From NCBI GenBank assembly GCA_035610835.1, contig CM069448.1, positions 14,384,462 to 14,448,461 of the forward strand: a stretch of DNA of 64,000 nt, in the 5' to 3' direction. Both the position numbers and the translations under genes were made by a program. The notes under the pieces are model-generated. The model saw nothing but the letters and a program-made list of their open reading frames with translations, was not told the DNA's origin and searched no databases. Each line of letters opens with the position of its first letter. The stretch's first letter is position 1. This document shows positions 23,105-35,079 of this stretch, piece by piece. This stretch comes from Ophiura sarsii. Taxonomy: Eukaryota > Echinodermata > Ophiuroidea > Amphilepidida > Ophiuridae.

Positions 23105-25721
23105 TAAACACAGCTCATAACGTTGTGTGTCACAGCTCTCATGGTTTCCTAACTTGCCAGTTATGAATGACTCAAATGTTAATTTTGATATGTCAGTTGT
23201 TAAACCAAAGGATATTAAGAACATACTCCGGACGAAGAAGGCAACCTCTGCTCCTGGTAATGATGGTCTTATGTATGGTCTGTTAAAGCATCTTCCATCA
23301 ACCCACCATCTGATGGCCACCATATTCACTAAGATGCTTCTTACTAACCCTCTCCCTCCGGAGTCATGGTCTGAATCCAAGGTCATTTTGATACACAAAT
23401 CTGGTGACACGTGTAAACCCGAAAACTTTCGGATGATATCTCTTACATCTTGTATTGCAAAAGTGTTCCACCAAATTATTGCCGAAAGACTTGGGTATTA
23501 CCTTACCAAAAATGGGTTGATCGATCCTAGCATACAGAAAGCTTTCCTTAAAGGAGTTAATGGGTGTATCGAGCACAACCAGGTGCTACAGGAAACAATT
23601 TCTTATGCTAAGGCTCATAAGAAAACAATGCACGTTACCTTTTTCGATCTTGCTGACGCATTTGGTAGTGTAAGTCACACTTTGATATCCCAGTCAATGG
23701 ATCGCTGTCAGCTCCCTGAAAACATTCAAACCTATGTTTGTAATCTTTACTCCCGTCTTAACGGCCGTGTTCAAGGCCCAGACTGGCTATCGGACTCCTT
23801 TAAATTCAAAAAAGGAACATTTCAGGGGGACCCCCTGTCCCCAGTTATTTTTCTGATGTGCTTCAATCCCATTCTTGAATACCTTGAAAGCATTCGCGAG
23901 AAGAGTGGCTTTTGCTTGGATGAGACAAAAATCATCACCACGCCGTATGCCGACGACTTCAATCTAATCACTAAAAACAAAACCCAACACCAGAAAATAA
24001 TTAACGAGCTCCACAAAAAAGCATCCAGTATGGGTTTCACCCTAAAGCCAAGCAAATGCCGCTCGCTCTCCCTATGCAGCGGGAAACCAACTGTAATTGA
24101 CTTTAATATTGGGGAAAACATTGTAAAAACTGTTGATCAGGACCCTCAACGTTTCCTTGGCTCGCTTATAACATTCAATGGTAAAGAAAAAGATGTGTAT
24201 GACATGATTGTGGGACAACTAAACAATAAATTGTACAATATTGAGCAATCGCTGGTTCGCAATGAGTTCAAATTGGCTATATACATCCGTTATTGTCTTC
24301 CTTCCTTAAGATTTTGCCTCACTGTTCACGATCTCACTAAAACCAGCCTCCAATATCTCGACCGTAAGGCTGAGCAATACTTGAAACGCTGGCTGGGGAT
24401 CCCCAAACATGGGGCTAATACAGCTCTTCTGCATATGCATAGAGGTCTTAACATACAACGCATTTCTGATGTATATAGCCAAGCCCATTGCGCCTCATTT
24501 AGTAGATCCAGATGTAAAGCTGACAGCGTAACAAATATGGCTTTAGACCTTAAGCTTCAAAGAGAATCTGCCTGGCACCGAAAAATATCCATCACCAAAC
24601 AATGTGACCGTATTCATGGGCTTGCCACTGAGAACATGGATAACAACACATGGGGAGCCGTCAAACCCAGGATCCGGAGAGCCCTCAATGCGGAATCTGT
24701 TACATATTGGAAATCCGTTGTCGAGCCTCTCCTGAGCCAGGGTGAGACCGCCAAGTTGCTCGAAAGGTGCGAGTCAGATTTGACATGGAGATCACTGATA
24801 TACAATCTGCCTAAAGGGATTCTTAAATTTGCCATCAATGCTTTAATCGATTCTCTACCGTCTTTCACCAACTTGAAACGATGGGGCAAACGACTTACGG
24901 ACAGCTGTCCTCTCTGTCAGAGCAAAGGTACCCTGTTTCACATCCTCAACCATTGTCCACGAATGCTCAATAGATACTTATGGAGGCACAACAATGTCCT
25001 TCACATATTACTCGCTGCCTTCAAAGACAGTGAAACATACAGGAACGGCGATCTAAGTATCTTTGCTGACATTGAGAACTGCACTATAGGTGGTGGAACC
25101 GTGCCTCCGTATGTCATTGCCACATCGCAAAAGCCGGACATCGTTCTGGTTTGGTCTACTGAGAAAAAAGTCATCCTCTTCGAATTGACCGTGCCATTCG
25201 AACCCAACATTATTAATGCCCATCAAACAAAGATCGACCGATACTCATCCCTGGTCTCTAACATAGCTGACACAGGCTTTGATTGCTCATTAATCGCCAT
25301 TGAGATCGGCTCAAGGGGTTTGATTGACACGGACAATAAGAAGAGGATGACTAGTATCTTCAGGCAACTGAAAAGTTCCACAAAATATTCTGAACTAAAA
25401 AACAAAATTTCAAAATCCGTTCTTACCTCTTCATATTCCATCTACAATGCCAGACATGAGCCGGAGTGGAACATCCATGAGCTCATTTAGATTTATTTTG
25501 TGCCGCCATGATAGTTTTTCATTTTGTTGTTTTTGTTTATAAATTCCGTTGTTTTGCTTTCTTTGAGTACTGTATTAATTTGTATGTTCTTGTGTTATGT
25601 AACTCCCATGCCTGGGGTCAGCATAGGCCCTAGATGTTCTTGGGTTTGTGTGTTTGCTTCTTTATATTATTATAATAAAGATGATGAAATAAAATAAACA
25701 CAGCTCATAACGTTGTGTGTC
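23105..25721 (+). mobile_element. R2-type (restriction-like endonuclease) LINE, 5'-truncated, with 27-bp TSD
   Basis: The 27 bases at 23105-23131 are repeated exactly at 25695-25721, so they are the target site duplication. The element body is 23132-25694 (2563 bp). It starts inside the coding frame, so the 5' end is truncated, as happens in target-primed reverse transcription. The 3' UTR (25491-25694) ends in an A-rich tail 'gatgatgaaataaaa'. An exact duplication and an unbroken frame point to recent insertion. It lies in the 4.7 kb that separates the two halves of repeat block A. Confidence 0.93.
23127..25490 (+). CDS. LINE ORF: reverse transcriptase, CCHC zinc knuckle and restriction-like endonuclease
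   Basis: A 787-codon frame without a stop. The first codons (from a GTG at 23127) lie in the duplicated target, so this is not a native start. The true N-terminus, with its DNA-binding zinc fingers, is missing. In order (residues of this frame): finger motif KATSAPGNDG near 38-47; FFDLADAFGS near 171-180 with the first catalytic Asp; GTFQGDPLSP near 230; catalytic YADD at 274-277; zinc knuckle C-x2-C-x7-H-x4-C at C594, C597, H605, C610; then KPD (669-671) and ELTVPFE (686-692), the PD...E core of the R2-type endonuclease, followed by a conserved GSRG near 730. The order RT, CCHC, endonuclease is that of the R2/R4/NeSL/Hero group. All catalytic residues are kept. The exact clade is not resolved. 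Confidence 0.9.
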   Translation: MSQLSWFPNLPVMNDSNVNFDMSVVKPKDIKNILRTKKATSAPGNDGLMYGLLKHLPSTHHLMATIFTKMLLTNPLPPESWSESKVILIHKSGDTCKPENFRMISLTSCIAKVFHQIIAERLGYYLTKNGLIDPSIQKAFLKGVNGCIEHNQVLQETISYAKAHKKTMHVTFFDLADAFGSVSHTLISQSMDRCQLPENIQTYVCNLYSRLNGRVQGPDWLSDSFKFKKGTFQGDPLSPVIFLMCFNPILEYLESIREKSGFCLDETKIITTPYADDFNLITKNKTQHQKIINELHKKASSMGFTLKPSKCRSLSLCSGKPTVIDFNIGENIVKTVDQDPQRFLGSLITFNGKEKDVYDMIVGQLNNKLYNIEQSLVRNEFKLAIYIRYCLPSLRFCLTVHDLTKTSLQYLDRKAEQYLKRWLGIPKHGANTALLHMHRGLNIQRISDVYSQAHCASFSRSRCKADSVTNMALDLKLQRESAWHRKISITKQCDRIHGLATENMDNNTWGAVKPRIRRALNAESVTYWKSVVEPLLSQGETAKLLERCESDLTWRSLIYNLPKGILKFAINALIDSLPSFTNLKRWGKRLTDSCPLCQSKGTLFHILNHCPRMLNRYLWRHNNVLHILLAAFKDSETYRNGDLSIFADIENCTIGGGTVPPYVIATSQKPDIVLVWSTEKKVILFELTVPFEPNIINAHQTKIDRYSSLVSNIADTGFDCSLIAIEIGSRGLIDTDNKKRMTSIFRQLKSSTKYSELKNKISKSVLTSSYSIYNARHEPEWNIHELI

Positions 25722-27017
25722 TGTCACTGGCAAACACGGCCATATCAATAATCAAGCATCGGTGAAATTGAAATCTGATTTACAGATAGGCCTACAGGGC
25801 TAACAAACTAGAATAAGAATTTGACTGGCACGCAAAAAAAACCTCCAGGGCAGGGATATGTCTCATCAGACAAAGGTGACTTTATAATGTTTCAATTCAA
25901 GAAACGTATTCAAAATCGAAATCAGGCATCATCCATTTTTGTTGTAAAACCGAAACTGACAAGATTAACAAAATGTTAGGCTACATTAATTATAGGCCTA
26001 CGACGTACGAGCCTACTCCTAGCTAGGCCTATAATAATAGCCATCCCGTCAACGACACATGACAATCCATTTAATTGTTGTCAAAACTTGACAAGCACTG
26101 CAACTAATACTAGGGCAAGACAACATACTTTTGTTTGTCAAAAAGACTCACATGATTGAGTCATCAATATCAATGTAGGTGTAGGCGGCCATCAATCATT
26201 TCATGATTTACTCACCGAACATGCCGAATGAAACGTCGTCTCTACTACAAGCAGGTAATACAAAGAATGGAATCGTACAACACGATTTAGCTGCGATTTT
26301 GATTATATTTCCCCATCAATTGACCATAAACATAAGAAGGTTGTTGAAGTGATCCGACTTTGATCCATGGATCCATGATTATATGAGACATCATTTGCGT
26401 TGACTTTTTCAATGATGAAATAAGCTTACAAAAAATAGCTTCATAAACTTATTTGTACGGTAGATCTGAGACGAAATATTCGTCCAGGGTATGAAGTCAT
26501 ATTTCATATAATATTATATCCAATCGGCAAAATTGATGTTTCCTGCTTCTGAATTCTTTACAGGATCGGGAATGAACTTGAAACTTCTGTTGTTTGTTTA
26601 TTTAATATTTTCTGTGATTGTAATTTGTGGCCCCCGAACATGCATATAATAGTTGCAGTCTGCAGAACTGTGATTGGTCTATCTCGTAATCGTTCTTTAT
26701 CATGTTTATAAAAGCTTCTCTGCTATTGGTCAATAAGTGGGGAACCCCCTAGATTGATCCATTATTCAATGGGGTGGTGTTTATTTACCTCAGGAGGAAA
26801 TGACACAAAAATACGAACTCCAAAGTCAAAATATAAACCTTTAGAATAACTTATTATTTACAATTTGGATGCTAATCAGCATTAAATGACAGCGTGCCGC
26901 CCCCTCGGGGCAATCCCTTGGTACCAAAACAAAGTCAGCGATTTCAAACAAGAACCTTAGAATAGTCCGTACGCAGTCACCAACCTTAAATTATATACAC
27001 CGAGATGGGCTCATATT
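25722..27017. other. No recognised gene
   Basis: Contains several 'taggcct' words (about 25987-26035). No exon chain or repeat pairing was found. Confidence 0.45.
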
Positions 27018-27420
27018 ACAGCTGCGATGCTATCAAAAACCTCCCTTCATGTCTGCCATTTTAAACAACATTTGCATTTCTTGGTCTCCATTTCACTGAT
27101 CATATATTTGAAAATACTGTAAACTTGACCTACATTGCTTTAAATGGTTGACTCTATTGACAAATTATAATACGGTTGGCAAAGTCGCACTTAAAGAGAC
27201 ATGTCCACACCTTGGAGAGATTTCTGCAAACAACGAGTGCAAAGCTTGTGAAAGTAAGTTATTGATAAGTGACATTAACAAATGTTGACTTAGATCATTG
27301 TAAAAATCGTGATGGGATGACAAAGATACGTTTGCAATCTCGCTACTGTCACCGACAAGGCAGATCATTTAATGCCTTTGATATCTTTTGCTTCAGCTTA
27401 TTCAACACTGCAGGTCCTAC
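27018..27420. repeat. Repeat block A (3' part), duplicate of 29590-30018
   Basis: Shares 'gctatcaaaaacctccc', 'ttcttggtctccatttca' and 'ccacaccttggagagatttc' with 29590-30018. In block B this part follows the previous part after about 45 bp. Here it is 4.7 kb away. Confidence 0.85.
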
Positions 27421-28507
27421 TTGATAGGTTTATTAAATTTCAAACATTATATACGACATATACTGTTAAACCCCTACCTATTTTTGGTATCTTGTACCCC
27501 TCTCTAAGCAAGCGATGTTGTTTTTGTGGACGGACATCTTTAACCCAGCTTCGTCTTCCTGAGACTTTTATGTATATAACACTGTTCTCATCTTTCCATA
27601 CATACCCAAACAAGTACAAACACCCCGCGCATGACGTCACAATTACTTCACTAAACACGGCCGACCTCAACATCCCATTGTATTTGTCTATACAGTGACA
27701 TATAGGCCAAAATTGAAATTTTCGCCAACTAATTCCAAATACCGGAATTTCAGATGTGGACAAGAGTCAATGAATATGAAATATTTCCCCGTAAAAAAGG
27801 GTGACGAAAAAATCCCTGTTGACAGACTTAACCGACCTTTGTTTTTCGAAGTTTCGAATTTGAGAAAAATCTATGAGAACCAACAACACCCCAACCATAG
27901 GTCATATTGTCCCTTTTCTATTCCGTATCTATGCTATTACGGTATTGAGGGTAATCAACTTCAGTAATCGTCAAGGGCCCTTATTCCGTTTACATAATTA
28001 TAAAAAGCTATCAATATATAAGCCCTCAAGACTCTGACGTTGTGGAAACACAGTAATTGATTTTAAATAGTGACTTCTCTATTCTCTTCTGTTGTTGAAA
28101 CGCGGTTCTATAAATAATCAGCGCCAACTAGAATTACATGTGTCAGTCAACTTATTAAACATGTACATAATATAACATATAAAACCTTCGCACGTTGACA
28201 AGTTTTAATATTTTAGAGAAAATTGCCGATGGTCATTCCGAGCAAAGACATCACATTGTTTTTTTCTCGAGAAAGTGTGCAGTTAAGTAGCAGGATTCAC
28301 GCCTCCTTATATCACATGATTGACCAATGACTTATGGCTAGGCTTGTAGAATTGCAATAGGTTTGCCAAATCCAATCACGTAAAAGTATGTCTATGAATA
28401 TAGATCAGCCTAAGTACTGATCATACTGTAATTGCTCCCTGTCTAATTGGCATGAGCATTTCATAATGAAAGTAGACAAGTCCAATCCATTGAACATGAT
28501 GTGTGAA
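27421..28507. other. No recognised gene; overlapping open frames on both strands
   Basis: Open frames of 90-108 codons occur at 27372-27698 (+), 27440-27763 (-) and 27695-27967 (+). They overlap each other and show no known motif. They may belong to an unidentified repeat. Confidence 0.4.
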
Positions 28508-30018
28508 TTGTGTCCCTTTAAAAAAGGCATCTGGTATTAAATCCCGCCATTGAAACACGATTTCATACAATATAAATCTTCGACGACCCTCTTGTGTCAA
28601 ATTTGGATGTTTTGAATCGTATGTACAAAACTATAAAGGGGAAGCTTTTTCAGGGCATATTTTAAGAGTTATATTGCAAAATTACATTAATGTTATTGGA
28701 CAAATGAGATCATTTGACTAAAACGATGCTATTCTAGTATTGATCTAGAAATAATGTACTTTGAAAGTGAAAGTAAAAATGTATACGACTTGTTTTTGTT
28801 TCTCTTTGTTGAAAATATGTACTAGAGGTGACAGTACTGTTATTCCTCTGAAAGGTGCAGATCAAAGAAAAATAGTACTGTTCATGTCACCAAAGGGCAA
28901 AAGTTTTAACAAGAGACCTGAATAAAAGGACATATAGTTTTGTTATGATATATAAATCTTCTATACGTGTTGAGTACCCGTCTACAAAGGTTGAAGAATT
29001 GCCATAAACATAGCATGAGTACAGTTACAAAACGTGAATGTTGATCAGATATCAAGCAGAATCACAATGGTTAATAAACCATTGCTATTATAAAGTAAGC
29101 TTAGGCGAAGAATAAAATGTGGTTCTACGGGCCCAACCGACCCATTTTCTTCCAATTTGACACTTTAAATTCGTTTTGAAAATCTTTAAATATTTTTGAA
29201 TATTTCTGGAAAAAATTGGTAATTATAAAAACAAATTACAATTTTGTAGAAATGTGGTTAATTTTTTTTGAACGTTTCTGAAAATTGGTGAAATCCACTC
29301 ATTTGTTCACGACCGACCCTACTTAATAGGTTCGTTCGCCCGTAGAAAGCAGTTGTTTTCGTCACCTAATATACTGTATAACGTGTTTTCACTGTCGCAA
29401 ACTGTGACAATGAACAGACGATGTATTTTAATGTGGCAACATTGCGTACGTGGCCGACTTTTATACATTTGTACATAATAAAACTACACTAAAAATAAAA
29501 TAAAAGATCGTGAACCTGTGGTAAATCCCTAATACCATGAATACGAGCGGCAGATTAATTTTTTCCTATTTCCTTTTTTTCTCACCCTTTTTTTGCAGCT
29601 GCTATGCTATCAAAAACCTCCCCTTCAAATCTGCCATTTTAAACATTACATTTCTTGGTCTCCATTTCACCGATCAAATATTTGAAAATACTGTAAATTT
29701 GACCTACATTGCGTTAAATGGTTGACTCTATTGACAAATTATGATACGGTTGGCAAAGGTCGCACTCAAAGAGACGTGTCCACACCTTGGAGAGATTTCT
29801 GCAAACAACGATGGCAAAGCTTGTGAAGGTTAAGATATGTAAGATATTGATAAGTGACATTTACAAATGTTGACTAAGATCATTGTGAAAATTGTGATGG
29901 GATGACGAAGATATGTTTTCAACCTTGCTACTATCACCCCGGGACTATCACCGACAAGGCAGGTCATTTAATGCCTTAATATCGTTTGCTTCAGTTTATT
30001 TAACACTGCCGGGCCTCC
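28508..30018. repeat. Repeat block B, compact duplicate of block A
   Basis: Three segments of block A (20468-20869, 21736-22345, 27018-27420) lie here side by side in the same order and orientation. About 105 bp near 28725-28826 is present here but not in A. This is either the more ancestral arrangement or a deleted copy. Confidence 0.85.
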
Positions 30019-30055
30019 GTCATAGCACTCCCTCCACTATAGACTACTCCACTGT

Positions 30056-31274
30056 CGGCCGAGTGCACCAATGACGGGTAGCTGAAGAATAGCGCTACCT
30101 CGCTAGTAACTGAGGCGTAACCCAACATTTTGAGAGCGCCAATGCGGGGTAAGCTACTAGGCTAGTAACTGGCGGGTAATTTACGCTAAATGTTATACCT
30201 GACCGGACCCAAGAGTAAGTTGGGGCATAACGTTTTATGCCACAAGTCAGTCGATTCTAGCAGTAGCGTAAATTTATTGTGAACATTGGAGGGGATGATT
30301 CGCTGATGCTGAAGGACCAATTGCGCTTGCATGCCCAGGGGGTGTCTATTTGAAGTGGAATGTGACCCCTCATAAGCTGAAAGATTTGTTTGTTTTGAAA
30401 ATCCATTCATGCAATTTGGTGATTTTTGAGTCAAAATTTAGATCAATTCCTTTTGCCCATTCAAACACTAATTGCACCGACTTTGGGTCATATTTTGACC
30501 AAAATGTACTAATTGTCCAAGGACCTTAAATAATGACTACATACATAAACTTATTATGGTTTTTATTAATTAAAAACTGATAAACCAAGTTTCAACATTA
30601 TTGTGAGTGGAAGGGTAGAACTAGATGAACGAAATTAAAAAAAGGATATCGTGCCGTGCGTGGTCTGGGAATCGAACCGGGGTTCCGCGGTTAACAAGCG
30701 AAGGACAAGGTGTCCACGCCACGGAAGTATTTGTGTTAAGAGATATGTGTTAAAATTGTATATAATTGTTTCCATCGGGTGCTTGTGTTTGTCATTAAAA
30801 TTGTGCTTTTTGGTGCAATTTTTGTATGTGCCCCTCGCCCAAAATATGTTTGTAATGTAATGTCATGATAGTCCTTATTTTTGAAAAAGCGGTAAACAAA
30901 CTTCGAATTTTTTGGCCATAAAATGGCATCATTTTTTCCGGATCGCAGGTCGACTCCACTCCACGTGATTCTTGATTTACACTCACCTATGACCTAGCGA
31001 GTGACGACACGTTTTTAATATTACGGAGGACCATTCACGCCAGAATTTTACAGTAAACTATAGGTTAACACTTAGCATTATTCGCCAATTAATTTTGTAA
31101 GTGGACGATGCTGATTAATGTGGATATTTACCTCGCTAGTTGCTATTCTGGTGTTACTCGCCAATTATGCTCTAAGAATTACATCGTTAGTAAGTTATGC
31201 TACAGTTAGAGCATAACTACTAGGGAGGTAGCTTACCTCCCTATTAAGTTACCCGTCATTGGTGCACTCGGCCG
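30056..31274. mobile_element. TIR DNA transposon, non-autonomous, ~1.2 kb
   Basis: The left end CGGCCGAGTGCACCAATGAC at 30056 is mirrored at the right end (GTCATTGGTGCACTCGGCCG, about 31255-31274). Subterminal parts carry repeated 'gctagtaact', 'agagcataactactaggg' and 'gaggtagctta' words in both orientations. No transposase frame is seen. A second, left-truncated copy lies at about 35480-36016. Confidence 0.85.
30645..30735 (-). other. tRNA-like sequence (tRNA-Asn-like / SINE head)
   Basis: Read on the minus strand: an A-box-like TGGCGTGGACACC, a loop with a GTT anticodon (ttGTTaa), a perfect B box GGTTCGATTCC, and within 15 bases a run of seven T that could end pol III transcription. The anticodon stem has mismatches and the acceptor stem is weak, so a functional tRNA is unlikely. 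It lies inside the TIR transposon. A tRNA-derived SINE or pseudogene is the best reading. Confidence 0.55.
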
Positions 31275-31347
31275 AATTTGTTTAATTCTCTACACGTAGG
31301 TCCTATATCAGCGATCCCTTCTAATTGCCTAAAGAACCCGGGGGTAG

Positions 31348-31451
31348 TTTAACGCGCGTTTAACTAAACTCATACACCAACTGTATGCCATGAATGATTA
31401 TTCAACCGTGCCCGGTGCAAGCTGACGGGCAGATTGTGTAGTCTAAAAATA
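31348..31451. repeat. Dispersed repeat, uninterrupted copy (empty site)
   Basis: Matches 38610-38650 joined to 39141-39212. At the junction ('caactgtatgcc', about 31380-31391) this copy lacks the 490-bp element found at 38651-39140. Confidence 0.85.
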
Positions 31452-32795
31452 CTGGGGACGAAATTTGCAGAGTTTAAAAGCGAGTTTTGTTATACACGTC
31501 GTTTAAATAGAAATTTTTATTTTGAGGTAATGTTAATTATCGTCACGGTCGTATTTATTCATCGCTATGCATTTAAATTAGACACGAGTTTGGTTAGTCA
31601 CAGTTTTAAGCTAAAACCGCGTTGAGTACAAGAACATGGCCCTTTATAGTTAATGTACATGTTTCTTATATTCAAAATTCCATATTTGAGACACCGTACA
31701 TTTCCCAGATGGTCACTAACTCGCTTATATACATTAATATATCGTGTAAATTACTGGTACTAGCATTGGATTTAAGAAGATAATTTTCTAGATTAGATTA
31801 AAAATATGACCCCAATGTTTAAATGGACCCAAGATTAAATGTATCAGGTTAAACCTATTAAGCTCATTAGGCAGTTTGCTTACGGAAAGAAATGGCATAT
31901 ACACGAGCTTATCGTGGGTGCTTTGGTGCCTTGATAATACACAATAATGAAACTTTCATTGGGGACTACATGTATACCATGCATAGCGATGAATAAATAT
32001 GACCGTGACGATAATTAACATGAAGTGGCTAACTACCTCAAAATAAAAAATGCTATTGTTATTATAAAATAAAGGTTATGACGATCAAACTATGCGTGGG
32101 TGGTAGCATGCTAGGATAACATGTCCCAAAGTACTTTATCGTTCCAGCTCGACATATTAGATTATCCATTTATTATCATTATTTAAACAGAAACAAAACA
32201 AAAAACTTATTACTTGGACGTGGCGTCAAAAAAGGCAAGGATTTCGGGATATATGGGATAAGGGATGAAGTATAAAAATCTGAACCAATGAAAATCACTC
32301 CGACCATTAAAGAATTCATAGATAAAAAACACCAATCATGAAGCTATGATAGTCTATACAAATAATTGTAGTACTCCCACATTTTGCTGTTCGTTCAATT
32401 AAATTCAATAGACACATTTTATAAACATACAATTCATTAGCAGAACTACAGCAGCTTTTTTGACATAGTTCTTGTCAGAGATTTAAAACGATGCTAAGCG
32501 CAAGGCTATCAGGGAATGACTTGTAAATCCGCGTAAACGAATTTGATTTTAAAGCAGTACTTTTAAAATTCTAATAAAAATAATTCAAGAGCGGAAAAGT
32601 TATTTGGTTGAGGGAGTGATTCAACCAAGCGTACTAAAGCAGTCTTTCTTTTCAGGGTATAGCTATACAAGCTATCATTCTTTTCTAGCTTGTGAATGCT
32701 ATCATTATTTTCTAGCTTATATATAAAACCATAAAACACTCACACCCACCCCCACGTCCACACCCACGCAGTCTGTCGTACAACGTAAAGTAACT
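31452..32795. other. No recognised gene
   Basis: AT-rich. The 63-codon frame at 31434-31625 has no motif. A phrase near 31535-31575 ('attaattatcgtcacggtcg') recurs inverted near 31985-32025, a weak inverted repeat. 'ctagctt' words with local duplication lie near 32660-32720. Confidence 0.4.
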
Positions 32796-33150
32796 TAGAC
32801 CGGGGGGGGGGGGCGTGACTCGGATATTTTTTTGGTAGGGATGTCTCGCCAGATGGTAATTGACCTAAACATTGACCAATTTTGGAGGGGAAAATTGACC
32901 CAAATTTACCAAAATCCCATAATTTTCCTTCATATTTGACAGATCAGATTTCGCTAAAATTTCTGTACAAAGAAATATCAAAATTTAAGGAATTTAGACA
33001 CATACATTTACCAAAAATGGCTATGAAAAGGGGACAATCATTTACCAGAGGGGTGAAAATGGAACCCTATTTGGCGGTACATGCCCGTGACCAGCTCATA
33101 TCCACTTTAAGAACTTCAAGTATTCCGTCGCGTAGGCTTCTCCAATCATA
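32796..33150. repeat. G-run-associated dispersed repeat
   Basis: A G run (about 32803-32813) is followed by degenerate words such as 'aaaattgacccaaatttacc', 'ccagaggggtgaaaatgga' and 'ggtacatgcccgtgacc'. This style resembles a common marine-invertebrate repeat that begins in a G/C run. The 89-codon open frame 32882-33151 follows the repeat and is not a gene. Confidence 0.45.
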
Positions 33151-33589
33151 GATCCACTTACTTGATTCTATTCTGCCGTTTGAAGACGATTACACAACAT
33201 GACCAGATGACCTTCCTCCTGGCGCTTTTATGCGGTAGTAAAAAAAATCATTTCTCTTAATTGTAGCTAACCTGGTGATAAAAATGATGGCGCTAGATAG
33301 ACATTCTGGTGAAGCCATATGTGCCGAATTCTGCTGATAATTTCGATGTGATCTACGTCGAAGTTACCAGATTGTAAAATAATACATGGTGTACTGCGAA
33401 TTAAGGTAAACGGTTTCAGATAGTTAGTATGCCTAAGTATAACTTTGGTGCAAAAAAACCAATTTCCTGGGAAATTGAGGGCGCACTCCCATAAGTATCT
33501 CTCAATGCCCCTTAAATGTTAATGAATAGTTTCGTATTGAACAGGATAGTATACAATTGTTGGTGTTATTTTCAAGAATAATATTGTAG
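33151..33589. other. No recognised feature
   Basis: Nothing recognised between the repeat and the minisatellite. Confidence 0.45.
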
Positions 33590-34786
33590 CTGTTTTCACG
33601 TTAAGAGAATGGTTGTAATAGTGTTTTCATATGAAAAGAGTTGATATGGCTGGTTTCATGTTGACATATTTATTGTTATGACTGGTCTCATGTTGAAAGA
33701 GTTATTTTTATGACTGGTTTAATGTTCAATGAGTTATTGTTATGGGTCATTTCATGTTAAAAAGGTTATTGTTATGACTGGTTTCATGTTGAAAGAGTTT
33801 TTGATATCGCTGGTTTCATGTTGAAAGATTTATTGTTATGACTGGTTTCATGTTTGATGAGTTATTGTTATGACTGGTTTCATGTTCAATGAGTTATTGT
33901 TATGACTGGTTTTATATTGAATTAATTATTGTTATGACTGGTTTTATGTTGATAGAGTTATTGATATGGCTTGTTTCATGTTGAAAGAGTTATTGTTATG
34001 ACTGGTTTCATGTTTGAGAGAGTTTTTGATATTGCTGGTTTCATGTTGAAAGAGTTATTGTTATGACTGGTTTTATATTGAATTAATTATTGTTATGACT
34101 GGTTTTATGTTGATAGAGTTATTGATAGGGCTTGTTTCATGTTGAAAGAGTTATTGTTATGACTGGTTTTATATTGAATTAATTATTGTTATGACTGGTT
34201 TTATGTTGATAGAGTTATTGATAGGGCTTGTTTCATGTTGAAAGAGTTATTGTTATGACTGGTTTTATATTGAATTAATTATTGTTATGACTGGTTTTAT
34301 GTTGATAGAGTTATTGATAGGGCTTGTTTCATGTTGAAAGAGTTGTTGTTATGACTGGATCATGTTGAAAGTGTTATTGATATTTCTGGTTTCATGTTGA
34401 AAGAGTTATTGATTTGACTGGTTTTATGTTGATGGAGTTATTGATATTGCTGGTTTTATGTTGATGGAGTTATTATCATGGCTGGTTTTATGTTGACAGA
34501 GTTATTGTTATAGCCGTTTCCATGTTAAGATGTTATTATTATGGCCGGTTTCATGTTGAAAGAGTCATTTTTATGAAAGGTTTTGTTGAAAGCGTTATTG
34601 ATAATTCACGTTGAAAGAGTTATTGTTGTGACTATTTTTATGTTTAAAGAGTTATAAATATTACTAGTTTCATGTTAAACGAGTTATTGTTCTATCTGGT
34701 TTTATGGTAAAAGACCTATTGCTATGACTGGTTTCGTGTTTAAAGACTTATTATTTTAATTTATTAATGGTTTCATGCTGAAAGAA
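33590..34786. repeat. Large minisatellite of 32-bp units with a 96-bp higher-order repeat
   Basis: Around 37 diverged units of the form 'gttattgttatgactggttt' + 'catgttgaaaga'. Between about 34074 and 34361 a block of three different units is repeated: the marker 'tatattgaattaattattg' lies at 34074, 34170 and 34266, exactly 96 bp (3 x 32) apart, so an amplified higher-order repeat lies inside an older array. The same marker also occurs at 33912, out of register. Confidence 0.95.
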
Positions 34787-34788
34787 AG

Positions 34789-34985
34789 TACAGGGTGTCC
34801 CAATAGTTTCGATACCTTTTAAAGCTTTGAAGTTATTTTAAAATAATTCACAGTATCAAACTGATTCTTAAAAAAATATTTTGATACCAATCTTGGCCCC
34901 TTATCTGAGGCCCCGTAATTAAAAAAACACACTGAACGGTTTGGTCACATAACTCAAATATTATACAGGATGCAAGGTCAGCACC
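34789..34985 (+). repeat. Left end of a mariner-like element
   Basis: TACAGGGTGTCCCAATAGTT and the next ~20 bp match the left end of the element at 47873. No clear right end is found. It abuts the end of the minisatellite. Confidence 0.6.
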
Positions 34986-35079
34986 CTGTGCGTAAACATG
35001 CTCACTAACAATTTTAAGCTTGTTTCTGTTCAGTTAACAAGTTATTGGATTCCAATTTACTTTATTGCATTACGAAACG

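Noticed and set aside
27372..27967. Possible gene with 90-108-codon frames
   Set aside because: Frames overlap on both strands, lack motifs and have no chained splice sites.
30645..30735. Functional tRNA-Asn gene on the minus strand
   Set aside because: The B box is perfect, but anticodon and acceptor stems have mismatches. It is reported only as a tRNA-like sequence.
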